Below are positions 34,682-42,713 of a stretch of DNA of 64,000 bases, in pieces. The stretch comes from Variovorax beijingensis (GTDB taxonomy: Bacteria; Pseudomonadota; Gammaproteobacteria; Burkholderiales; Burkholderiaceae_C). Every line of letters starts with the position of its first letter. The first letter of the stretch is position 1. The notes below the pieces were generated by a model. It ran no database searches. It was given only the letters and a program-made list of their open reading frames with translations, and was not told where the DNA came from. Position numbers and translations under genes: made by a program. The stretch lies in the NCBI RefSeq assembly GCF_007828835.1, contig NZ_VIVL01000003.1:1-64000 (forward strand), read 5' to 3'.

Positions 34682-35824
34682 GTGAACTTCGAACACACCG
34701 AAGACCGGCGCATGCTCGCCGACAGCCTGAACCGCTTCATCGCCGAGCAGTACGCCTTCGATGCGCGCGACCGCATCGCGAAGTCCCAGCACGGCTTCAG
34801 CAAAGAGATCTTCCAGCAGTTCGCCGAACTGGGCGTGATCGGCGCGCTGTTCAGCGAGGCCGATGGCGGCTTCGGCGGCGGGGGCTTCGACGTTGCGGTG
34901 GTCTTCGAGGCGCTGGGCCGCGGGCTCGTGGTCGAGCCGCTGCTGGGTGCGGTGATGGTCGGCGAGGCGATCAGCGCGGCCGGCAGCGATGCGCAGAAGC
35001 AAATGCTCGGCGACATCATCAACGGCGTGACCGTCGCGGCCTTCGCACATGACGAGGCCGACACGCACTACGAACGAACACGCGTGGCCACCAAGGCCGA
35101 ACGCAGCGGCGACGACTGGGTGCTGCACGGCGCCAAGGCCGTGGTGCCGCAAGGCGAGCAGGCCGACCTGTTCCTGGTCTCGGCCCGCAGCTCGGGCAAG
35201 GTCGACGACGAAGCCGGCATCTCGCTGTTCCTCGTGCCCGCGAAGACCGCAGGCCTTTCGGTACGCGGCTGCCCCGCCATCGACGGCGGCCGGGTCGCCG
35301 AGCTCACGCTCGACGGCGTGAAGCTGGGCGCCGATGCGCTGCTGGGCGCCGAAGGCCAGGGCCATGCCACGCTGGAACGCGCCATCGGCCGCGGCGTGCT
35401 CGCGCTCTGCGCCGAAGCGCTGGGCGCGATGGAAGCCGCCAAGGCCGCCACGCTCGACTACCTGCGCACGCGCAAGCAGTTCGGCATGCTGATCGGCAGC
35501 TTCCAGGCGCTGCAGCACCGCATGGCCGACCTGCTGCTCGAGATCGAACAGGCCCGCTCGGCCGTGATCAACGCCGCCGCCGCCATCGACGGCACCGACC
35601 GCGTGGCGCGCGAGCGCGCGCTGTCGGCTGCCAAGTTCAGCATCGGCCGCATCGGCGCGCTGGTGGCGCAAGAGAGCATCCAGATGCACGGCGGCATCGG
35701 CATGACCTGGGAGCTGCCGCTGCCGCACTACGCCAAGCGGCTCGTGATGATCGACCATCAGCTCGGCGACGAAGACCACCACCTGCAGCGCTACATTGCG
35801 CTGGGCAAGGAGATGAGCGCATGA
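34682..35824 (+). CDS. Acyl-CoA dehydrogenase (PimD-like small subunit)
   Basis: This 380-residue partner of the preceding dehydrogenase starts at GTG, with AAAGGAG upstream. It has the acyl-CoA dehydrogenase fold (FAELGVIGALFSEADGGFGG near residue 50, LDYLRTRKQFGMLIGSFQALQHRMADLL near residue 257, MHGGIGMTWELPLPHYAKRL). The middle domain is degenerate: the usual GSD-type FAD loop is replaced by FAHDEADTHYE. Such paired and partly degenerate subunits form heteromeric dehydrogenases for dicarboxylic or ring-containing acyl-CoAs. The stop overlaps the hydratase start by four bases. Confidence 0.87.
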   Translation: MNFEHTEDRRMLADSLNRFIAEQYAFDARDRIAKSQHGFSKEIFQQFAELGVIGALFSEADGGFGGGGFDVAVVFEALGRGLVVEPLLGAVMVGEAISAAGSDAQKQMLGDIINGVTVAAFAHDEADTHYERTRVATKAERSGDDWVLHGAKAVVPQGEQADLFLVSARSSGKVDDEAGISLFLVPAKTAGLSVRGCPAIDGGRVAELTLDGVKLGADALLGAEGQGHATLERAIGRGVLALCAEALGAMEAAKAATLDYLRTRKQFGMLIGSFQALQHRMADLLLEIEQARSAVINAAAAIDGTDRVARERALSAAKFSIGRIGALVAQESIQMHGGIGMTWELPLPHYAKRLVMIDHQLGDEDHHLQRYIALGKEMSA

Positions 35825-36633
35825 CGGACAAGACCGTCCTGATCTCGCAGCAGGGTGCCGTCCGCATCCTGACCAACAGCAATCCCGGCGCGCGCAATGC
35901 GATCACGCCAACGCTGTACGCGGAGCTGAGCGCCGCGCTCGCCGATGCCGCAAACGACCCCGAAGTGGGCGCCGTCGTCTTCACCGGCGCGGGCGATTTC
36001 TTCTGCTCGGGCGGCGACCTGAACCTGCTGGCCAAGCGCCGCGAACTGCCCGCTGCGGAACGCCGCGAAAAGCTCGAAGGCCTGCACGACCTGATCCGCG
36101 ACATCCGCGATTTCGGCAAGCCGGTCATTGCGGCCGTCGAAGGCGGTGCAGCGGGCGCGGGCCTGTCGATGGCGCTGGCCTGCGACATGCTGGTGTCGGC
36201 GCGCGACGCGTTCTACACGGTCGCCTATGTCAAGGTCGGCCTCACGCCCGACGGCGGCGCCACCGCCTTCCTCGCGGAGTTCGTCTCGCGCCAGGTGCTG
36301 ACCGAGATGTGCCTGACCGGCGACCGCATGACGGCCGAGCGCCTGCATGCGCTGGGCGCCGTCAACCGCCTGACCGACAAGGGCGCCGCGCTGGCCGAGG
36401 CCATCGCGCTCGCGGCCAAGGTGGCCGACGGTCCCGAGCGCGCAAGCGCACGCATCAAGGCGCTGTGCCGCCAGGCGCACCGCGCCACGCTCGAGCAGCA
36501 GCTCGAAGCCGAGGCCGTTTTCATGGTCGAGTCGCAGGCCGACGACGAGGCGGCCGAAGGCATCGGCGCCTTCCTCGGCAAGCGCCGCGCGGACTTTTCC
36601 GCGCTGCGCCGCAAGAAGCAGGACGCACCCTGA
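35821..36633 (+). CDS. Enoyl-CoA hydratase/isomerase family protein
   Basis: The 270-residue crotonase-family enzyme has the oxyanion-hole segments DFFCSGGDLNLL (near residue 60) and EGGAAGAGLSMALACDML. The catalytic region is VGLTPDGGATAFLAEFV, where an Asp occupies the position used by PaaG-type isomerases instead of the Glu of classical hydratases. It may therefore shift double bonds or open a ring intermediate; some relatives are annotated as alternative oxepin-CoA hydrolases. It is co-translated with the dehydrogenase upstream (ATGA overlap). Confidence 0.85.
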   Translation: MTDKTVLISQQGAVRILTNSNPGARNAITPTLYAELSAALADAANDPEVGAVVFTGAGDFFCSGGDLNLLAKRRELPAAERREKLEGLHDLIRDIRDFGKPVIAAVEGGAAGAGLSMALACDMLVSARDAFYTVAYVKVGLTPDGGATAFLAEFVSRQVLTEMCLTGDRMTAERLHALGAVNRLTDKGAALAEAIALAAKVADGPERASARIKALCRQAHRATLEQQLEAEAVFMVESQADDEAAEGIGAFLGKRRADFSALRRKKQDAP

Positions 36634-36706
36634 CGCCGGCCGCACGACCCCACTTTCACGCCTCGCGCACGCCGCGGGGCTTTCTCGTTTCAAGGGAGCT
36701 GCTCTC

Positions 36707-37915
36707 ATGCCCATGCTGAATTCCTCGCTGCCGCTGGCCGGCGTGCGTGTCCTCGATCTGTCCCGCATCCTTGCGGGCCCCTGGTGCGGCATGGTGCTGG
36801 CCGACATGGGCGCCGAGGTCATCAAGGTCGAGCATCCGGGCCGCGGCGACGACACGCGCGACTGGGGGCTGCGCGTCGGCAAGACCGAGACCGCCTACTT
36901 CAACAGCGTGAACCGCAACAAGCGCTCGGTCACGCTCGACCTGCAGACGCCCGAAGGCCAGCAGATCGCGCGCGACCTCGCCAAGCAGTGCGACGTGGTG
37001 ATCCAGAACTTCAAGTTCGGCGGCATCGACAAGCTGGGCCTGGGCTACGAGCAGCTCAGCAAGGAGCATCCGGGCCTCATCTACTGCTCGATCTCGGGCT
37101 ATGACCGCACCGGCCCCGAGGCCGCGCGCCCGGGCTACGACCTCGTGGTGCAGGGCGAGGCCGGCCTGATGGCGCTCAACGGCGAGGCCAGCCAGCCGCC
37201 GCTGAAGTTCGGCGTGGCCATGGTCGACCTGTTCACCGGCATGTACTCGGCGCAGGCCGTGCTCGCGGCGCTCTACCAGCGCGAGAAGACCGGCAAGGGG
37301 CGCCATGTGGAGATGGCCCTGTTCGACTGCGGCCTGATGATCACCGCCTACTACGGCCTCGAAGCGCTGCTGATGGGCGAAGACCCGCCGCGCTACGGCA
37401 ACTCGCATCCTTCGATCGTGCCCTACGGCGTGTTCGATGCGGCCGACGGCCCGCTGGTCATCACGGTGGGCAACAACGCCCAGTTCGCACGCTTCTGCAC
37501 CGAGGTGATCGAGCGGCCCGACCTTGCGGCCGACGAGCGCTTCAAGACCAACATCCTGCGCTCGGCGAACCGCGCGGTGCTGCTGCCCGAGCTGCACGCC
37601 GAGCTCGCCAGGCGCCCGCGCGCCGACCTGCTGGCCAAGCTCAGCGCCTCGGGCATTCCCTGCGGCGAAGTGCTGGGCCTGCTCGAAGCGCTCAACTCCA
37701 GGCGCGCGACCGATGCCGGCCTCGTCACTGAGCAGCCGCATCCGGTGGCCGGCAAGGTCAACGTGCTGGCGCCGCCCTACCGCTTCGACGGCGAGCGCCT
37801 GCCCGTGCGCAGCGCGCCGCCGCAACTGGGCGAAGGCACGCACGAGGTGCTGCAGTCCCTGCTCGGCCTGTCGGACGAGAAGCTGGCGGCATTGAAGACA
37901 AGTGGTGTCGTCTGA
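36707..37915 (+). CDS. CaiB/BaiF family CoA-transferase
   Basis: The 402-residue class III CoA-transferase moves CoA from one acyl-CoA to a free acid. Signatures are LAGVRVLDLSRILAGPWCGMVLADMGAEVIKVE at the N-terminus (read as residues about 10-42), YFNSVNRNKRSVTLDL and the catalytic Asp in KFGVAMVDLFTGMYSAQAVL near residue 171. GRGDDTRDWG is also typical. It could activate the substrate acid with CoA from succinyl-CoA, next to an AMP-forming ligase that would do the same with ATP. It is co-directional with its neighbours, with gaps of 73 and 40 bases. Confidence 0.93.
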   Translation: MPMLNSSLPLAGVRVLDLSRILAGPWCGMVLADMGAEVIKVEHPGRGDDTRDWGLRVGKTETAYFNSVNRNKRSVTLDLQTPEGQQIARDLAKQCDVVIQNFKFGGIDKLGLGYEQLSKEHPGLIYCSISGYDRTGPEAARPGYDLVVQGEAGLMALNGEASQPPLKFGVAMVDLFTGMYSAQAVLAALYQREKTGKGRHVEMALFDCGLMITAYYGLEALLMGEDPPRYGNSHPSIVPYGVFDAADGPLVITVGNNAQFARFCTEVIERPDLAADERFKTNILRSANRAVLLPELHAELARRPRADLLAKLSASGIPCGEVLGLLEALNSRRATDAGLVTEQPHPVAGKVNVLAPPYRFDGERLPVRSAPPQLGEGTHEVLQSLLGLSDEKLAALKTSGVV

Positions 37916-37955
37916 ACAAGACAGGCGCCCGCATTTCCAAAGTAGACAAGACCCA

Positions 37956-38948
37956 ATGGCATCCCTTTCCTCCCCCCGCAGTCCCCTTCGCCGCGCCCTT
38001 CTCGCACTCGCCCTTCCGCTCGTCGCCGGCGCTGCCTTCGCGCAGGCCTGGCCGGCCAAGCCGATCACCGTCATCGTGCCCTTTCCGCCCGGCGGACCGA
38101 CCGACGTCGCCACGCGCATCGTGGCGCAGAAGATGTCGCAGGGCCTGAAGCAGAACATCCTGATCGACAACCGCAGCGGCGCCTCGGGCACCATCGGCGC
38201 AGCGGTGGCCGCCAAGGCCGCACCCGACGGCTACACCTTCGTGATGCTGGCCACGCCCACGCTGCTGGCCGCGCACCTGTACGGCCAGACGCCCTACGAC
38301 ATCTTCAAGAGCTTCACGCCCGTGGGCACGGTGTACGACCTGCCGATCGTGATGGTGGTCAACCCGAAGGTACTGCCCGGCGTGAACGGCCTGCAGGACC
38401 TGATCGCCAAGGCCAAGGCCGAGGGCGGCAAGCTCAACTACACGACCGCCGGCGCGGGCAGCTTCGGCCACCTGACGACCGAGCAGCTCAAGAACATCGG
38501 CAAGTTCGAGATGCAGCACGTGCCCTACCGCGGCAGCGCACCGGCGGTGACCGACCTGATCGGCGGGCAGGTGCCTGCGATGTTCTCGGACCTGGTGGCG
38601 GTGATGCCGCACATCCGCTCGGGCACGCTGCGCGCCATCGCGGTCGGCTCGGGCAAGCGCGTGAGCCTGCTGCCCGATGTGAAGACGGTCGCCGAGCAGG
38701 GCTTCCCGGGCTTCGATGCGACCTCGTGGGGCGGCCTGCTGGCACCGGCGGGCACGCCCAAGGACGTGGTCGATCGCATGAGCGCCGAGCTCAAGGCCGC
38801 GCTCGCCGACAAGGAAGTGCAGGACAAGCTCGAGGGCGTCGGTTCCTTCGCGGCCTACGGCACGCCGGAGCAGACGGGCACGCGCATGCGCCAGGATTTC
38901 GAGCGCTGGGGCAAGGTCATCCGCGACAACAAGATCACGAACCAGTAG
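37956..38948 (+). CDS. Bug-family substrate-binding protein (first of two in the catabolic run)
   Basis: This is a periplasmic receptor of 330 residues. The signal peptide is RRALLALALPLVAGAAFAQ; the mature part starts WPAKPITVIVPFPPGGPTDV, the Bug hallmark. GASGTIGAAVAAKAAPDGYT and the HVPYRGSAPAVTDLIGGQ segment follow. No TctA or TctB genes lie beside it, so it either borrows a membrane partner encoded elsewhere or acts in sensing. Its place between CoA-transferase and CoA-ligase genes suggests that it binds the acid that the pathway degrades. Confidence 0.93.
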   Translation: MASLSSPRSPLRRALLALALPLVAGAAFAQAWPAKPITVIVPFPPGGPTDVATRIVAQKMSQGLKQNILIDNRSGASGTIGAAVAAKAAPDGYTFVMLATPTLLAAHLYGQTPYDIFKSFTPVGTVYDLPIVMVVNPKVLPGVNGLQDLIAKAKAEGGKLNYTTAGAGSFGHLTTEQLKNIGKFEMQHVPYRGSAPAVTDLIGGQVPAMFSDLVAVMPHIRSGTLRAIAVGSGKRVSLLPDVKTVAEQGFPGFDATSWGGLLAPAGTPKDVVDRMSAELKAALADKEVQDKLEGVGSFAAYGTPEQTGTRMRQDFERWGKVIRDNKITNQ

Positions 38949-39000
38949 AACAGCGCTTTTGCGCGCGGCCGGCAACACAACAATATCCAGGAGACACGCC

Positions 39001-40944
39001 ATGGCAGACAGCAACAAGACGAACGCGGCCGGCGCACCCTTCCGCCCGACGCTCCCGGTCCGCAGCCTTGCCGACATCCGCAAGCTCGAGGAGACCCCGC
39101 TCGAAGAGGCGCTGACGGTCCGCAGCACCTACGAGATCTTCCGCAACGCGGGCGCGGCCTTCGGCGGCAAGACCGCGCTGACCTTCCTGCGCACCGGCAA
39201 CCCGGCCGACGCGCCGATACGCTGGTCGTACGCCGAACTGCTGGCGCGCATCCACCAGACCGCGAACATGCTGCACGCCCTGGGCGTGGGCCCGCAGGAT
39301 GCGGTGGCGGTGCTGCTGCCGGGCTGCCTCGAATACCACCTCGCGCTCTGGGGCGGGGAGGCGGCCGGCATCGTGCAGCCGCTCAACCCGCTGCTGACCG
39401 ACGAGAAGCTGGTGGCGCTGATGACCGCCGGCCGCGCCAAGGTGCTGGTCGCCTACGGTTCGGACGGCGAATCGGGCATGTGGTCGAAGGCGATGCGCCT
39501 GCGCAGCCAGGTACCGACGCTCGCGACCGTGCTGCGCGTGGCGCCGCATGACGAAGCGCCGGGCGGAGCAGGTCCCTTGCCTGAAGGCGTGGCCGACTTC
39601 GACGTGCTGCGTTCGGCACAGCCGGCCGACCGCCTCGTGAGCGGCCGCGACATCGCGCCGGCCGACATCGCCGCCTACTTCCACACCGGCGGCACCACCG
39701 GCGCGCCGAAGCTCGCGCGCCACAGCCACGGCGCGCAGGCGTTCACGGCCTGGGCCAGCGTGCAGGTCGCGGGCATGAACGAAGAGGGCATCTCGATCAA
39801 CGGCTATCCGCTGTTCCATGTGGCGGGCGTGCTGCCGGCCTCGCTGGCCTCGCTCTCCGCGGGCATGGAAGTGATCATTCCGACCACCTCGCTGCTGCGC
39901 AACAAGGAGGTGCTCGCCAACTACTGGAAGCTGGTCGAGAAGTACCGCCCGACCTCGCTCTCGGCCGTGCCCACGGTGCTGGCGGCGCTGGCGAACGTGC
40001 CGCTGGACGGCGCCGACATCTCCTCGATCGGCTACTGCCGCACGGGCGCCGCCGTGCTCTCGCCGGAGCTGGCCGCGCGCTTCGAGCGCCTGTTCGGCCT
40101 GCATGTGCACGAGAGCCTGGGCATGACCGAGATGGCCGGCATCTCGACCATCACGCCGCCGGGCGTGGACGGGCCCGCGGGCTGCGTCGGCTTTGCGCTG
40201 CCCTACATGCGGATGCGCATCGTGGCGCTCGACGAGAACGGCAACGCCAGCGACCGCGAGCTGCCGCCCGGCGAGCAGGGCATGGTGCTGTTCAAGTCGC
40301 CCAACCTGTTCTCGGGCTTCGTCGATCCGGCCGACAACGCCAAGGCCTTCACGGCCGACGGCTGGCTCGCCACCGGCGACCTGGGCTGGATCGACGGCGA
40401 GGGCAGGCTCAACCTCAGCGGCCGCTCGAAGGACCTGATCATCCGCAGCGGCCACAACATCGACCCGAAGGTGATCGAGGACGCGCTGGGCGCGCATCCC
40501 GCGGTGCAGCTGTGCGCCGCGGTGGGTGCGCCCGATGCCTATGCGGGCGAGCTGCCGGTGGTCTTCGCCACGCTGGTGCCCGGCGCCTCGGCCACCGAGG
40601 ACGAACTGCTGGCCTTCACCGCCGCCCGCGTCGACGAGGCGCCCGCCAGGCCCCGCTCGGTGACCGTCATCGAGCAGATGCCGATGACCAACGTCGGCAA
40701 GATCTACAAGCCCGAGCTGCGCGCCATGGCCGCCAGCCGCGTGGTGGCAGACGCGGTGGCGCAGGTCTGCAGCGAGCTCGGCGTGGCGCCGGCCGCCCGG
40801 CCGCGCGTGCGCAGCGAGGGCGACAGCCTGGTGCAGGTGCGCATCGATGCCGCGGCCGCGGGCGCGCTCGCGGCGCCGCTGCAGGCGCGAATCCGCACGG
40901 CGCTCGAGGCGCTTCCCTTCAAGACCCAGGTATTGGCCGAATAG
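39001..40944 (+). CDS. AMP-forming acyl-CoA synthetase
   Basis: The 647-residue ligase makes an acyl-CoA from an acid, ATP and CoA. The P-loop is YFHTGGTTGAPK at residues 226-237. Further core motifs are GYPLFHVAGVLPASLASL, HESLGMTEMAGIS and DGWLATGDLGWIDGEGRLNLSGRSKDLIIRSGHNI (residues about 453-487). The catalytic Lys lies in MPMTNVGKIYKPELR. It is longer than the usual 500-560 residues, with an extended N-terminus and a C-terminal tail. It is probably the entry enzyme of this catabolic run; the acid is unknown. Confidence 0.92.
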   Translation: MADSNKTNAAGAPFRPTLPVRSLADIRKLEETPLEEALTVRSTYEIFRNAGAAFGGKTALTFLRTGNPADAPIRWSYAELLARIHQTANMLHALGVGPQDAVAVLLPGCLEYHLALWGGEAAGIVQPLNPLLTDEKLVALMTAGRAKVLVAYGSDGESGMWSKAMRLRSQVPTLATVLRVAPHDEAPGGAGPLPEGVADFDVLRSAQPADRLVSGRDIAPADIAAYFHTGGTTGAPKLARHSHGAQAFTAWASVQVAGMNEEGISINGYPLFHVAGVLPASLASLSAGMEVIIPTTSLLRNKEVLANYWKLVEKYRPTSLSAVPTVLAALANVPLDGADISSIGYCRTGAAVLSPELAARFERLFGLHVHESLGMTEMAGISTITPPGVDGPAGCVGFALPYMRMRIVALDENGNASDRELPPGEQGMVLFKSPNLFSGFVDPADNAKAFTADGWLATGDLGWIDGEGRLNLSGRSKDLIIRSGHNIDPKVIEDALGAHPAVQLCAAVGAPDAYAGELPVVFATLVPGASATEDELLAFTAARVDEAPARPRSVTVIEQMPMTNVGKIYKPELRAMAASRVVADAVAQVCSELGVAPAARPRVRSEGDSLVQVRIDAAAAGALAAPLQARIRTALEALPFKTQVLAE

Positions 40945-41001
40945 CCGCGCGCCCCGCTTCTTTTTTTCGACAGACAACAACGACAGCCGGAGACATCGAA
41001 C

Positions 41002-42015
41002 ATGAGCGCAACTTTCACCACCACCATGCGCGGGATCACCCGCCGCGCCCTGCACTGCGGCATCGCCTCGCTCGCGATCGCGGCCACTTCCACGGCCGCC
41101 TGGGCGCAGGCCTATCCGAGCAAGCCGATCCGCATGGTGGTGCCCTTTGCCGCGGGCGGCGCCACCGACGTGCTGGCTCGCGTGATCGGCGAGAAGATGG
41201 CGGCGGGCCTGGGCCAGCCCGTGATCATCGACAACAAGCCCGGCGCCGCCGGCATCATCGGCACCGACGCGGTGGCCAAGGCGCCGGCCGACGGCTACAC
41301 CCTGGTGCTGGCGCTGAGCAACTCGCTGCTCACCAACCAGTTCCTCTACCAGAAGCTGCCCTACGACACGCAGCGCGACCTCACGCTGGTCTACCAGATC
41401 GCCACCGCGCCGCTGGTGCTGGTGGTGCACCCCAGCGTGCCCGTGAAGAGCGGGCCCGAGCTCCTGAAATACGTGGCCGCCAACAAGGGCAAGGTGGCCT
41501 ACGGTTCGTACGGCGTGGGCGCCTACCCGCACCTGGCCGGCGCGCACATGAGCCTCACGCAGAAGGCCGAGATGAACCACGTCGCCTACAAGGGCGAGGC
41601 GCCGATGCTGCAGGACCTGATCGGCGGCCAGATCCAGATGGCCTTTGCCAGCGCGCTGGTGGCCAAGCCGCACATCGAGGCCGGCAAGCTCAAGGCCATC
41701 GGCGTGAGCGGCGAGCGCCGCATGGCCACGCTCCCCAGCGTGCCCACGCTGGCCGAGCAGGGCCTGGACGACGAGGCCTACCGCGTGGCCGGCTGGCTCG
41801 CGATTGCCATGCCGGCCGGCACGCCCAAGCCGATCGTGCAGCGCATTGCCGAAGAGGTGGGCAAGGCCACGCGCCAGCCCGACGTGCAGGCGCGCGTGGC
41901 GGCGATGGGCTTCGACCTGAAGGAGAGTTCGCCCGAGGCTTTTGCCGCCGTGTACAAGAAGGAAAGCCCGGTCTGGGAGCGCCTGATCAAGGAGTCGGGC
42001 GCCAAGCTCGAGTAG
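41002..42015 (+). CDS. Bug-family substrate-binding protein (second in the catabolic run)
   Basis: The 337-residue receptor has a long signal peptide (IASLAIAATSTAAWAQ) and the Bug hallmark YPSKPIRMVVPFAAGGATDV. GAAGIIGTDAVAKAPADGYT and NHVAYKGEAPMLQDLIGGQ follow. It differs clearly from the receptor at 38 kb, so the two are not a recent duplication. No TctAB partner is nearby. It is followed by a TRAP transporter, whose membrane proteins belong to a different family and do not normally use Bug receptors. Confidence 0.93.
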   Translation: MSATFTTTMRGITRRALHCGIASLAIAATSTAAWAQAYPSKPIRMVVPFAAGGATDVLARVIGEKMAAGLGQPVIIDNKPGAAGIIGTDAVAKAPADGYTLVLALSNSLLTNQFLYQKLPYDTQRDLTLVYQIATAPLVLVVHPSVPVKSGPELLKYVAANKGKVAYGSYGVGAYPHLAGAHMSLTQKAEMNHVAYKGEAPMLQDLIGGQIQMAFASALVAKPHIEAGKLKAIGVSGERRMATLPSVPTLAEQGLDDEAYRVAGWLAIAMPAGTPKPIVQRIAEEVGKATRQPDVQARVAAMGFDLKESSPEAFAAVYKKESPVWERLIKESGAKLE

Positions 42016-42072
42016 CCCGTTCCGGGAGGGCCGGAGGAGAGCGGAGCGGGGCCGCAGCTTAGGAAAACCCCG

Positions 42073-42132
42073 ATGAACGAATGGACATGGATCGTTACCA
42101 TCCATAGCTGCTTTCCCCCTCCCTCTCGATGA
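42073..42132 (+). CDS. Short upstream ORF overlapping dctQ (possible leader peptide)
   Basis: A 19-codon frame (MNEWTWIVTIHSCFPPPSR) starts at an ATG eight bases after AGGA. It ends with a TGA that overlaps the ATG of the DctQ gene. The dctQ gene itself has no Shine-Dalgarno sequence (pyrimidine-rich CCCCCTCCCTCTCG precedes it). This layout would let ribosomes finishing the short frame restart on dctQ. The peptide has two Trp codons and three Pro codons in a row. Whether it is translated is unknown. Confidence 0.4.
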   Translation: MNEWTWIVTIHSCFPPPSR

Positions 42133-42713
42133 CCACTCCCAACGAGTCCGGCCCCCTGCTGGACGCCGCCAGCCCCCTTCCCCCAGACATCGAAGCCGCC
42201 GACGAGCCCACCCGGGTGCCGCTCGCCATCGAGGACTGGCTCACCGTCATCATCATGGGCGCGCTGGCGCTCATCACCTTTGCCAACGTGCTGGTGCGCT
42301 ACTTCACCGACTCTTCGTTCGCATGGACCGAAGAGTTCTCGGTCTTCCTGATGATCATGCTGGCGCTGGTGGCCGGCTCGGCCGCGGTGGCGCGCGACCG
42401 TCACATCCGCATCGAATACTTTTCCGAAAGCGGCTCGATGGCGCGGCGCAAGCGGCTCGCGCAGTTCGGCGCGCTCATGATCGCCATCCTGTTCACGCTG
42501 ATCGGCGCGCTCAGCATCCGCATGGTGTGGGACGACTACCGCTTCGACGAGACCACGCCGGGCATCGGCCTGCCGGCCTGGTGGTATTCGATCTGGCTGC
42601 CGGTCGTGTCGTTCGCCATCGCGCTGCGCGCGGTGGGCCTCATGGTCCGCCGCGGCCGCAAGGAATACCGCAGCGACACGAAGAACCCGGGCGGCAAGGG
42701 CGACGCATCGTGA
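42129..42713 (+). CDS. TRAP transporter small permease (DctQ)
   Basis: The 194-residue inner-membrane protein has a soluble N-terminal tail of about 40 residues. Four membrane helices follow, starting with EDWLTVIIMGALALITFANVLVRYF, a typical DctQ first helix. SSFAWTEEFSVFLMIMLALVAGSAAVARDRHIRIEYF carries the family's conserved TEE and HIRI elements (residues about 60-95). It works with the DctM protein in sodium-driven uptake. Its stop overlaps the DctM GTG start. Confidence 0.94.
   Translation: MTTPNESGPLLDAASPLPPDIEAADEPTRVPLAIEDWLTVIIMGALALITFANVLVRYFTDSSFAWTEEFSVFLMIMLALVAGSAAVARDRHIRIEYFSESGSMARRKRLAQFGALMIAILFTLIGALSIRMVWDDYRFDETTPGIGLPAWWYSIWLPVVSFAIALRAVGLMVRRGRKEYRSDTKNPGGKGDAS

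Noticed and set aside
38935..42105. A 1056-codon open frame antisense to the CoA ligase and Bug receptor genes
   Set aside because: High-GC antisense artefact with His/Arg/Gly-rich low-complexity translation and no domain; the plus-strand genes have clear motifs.
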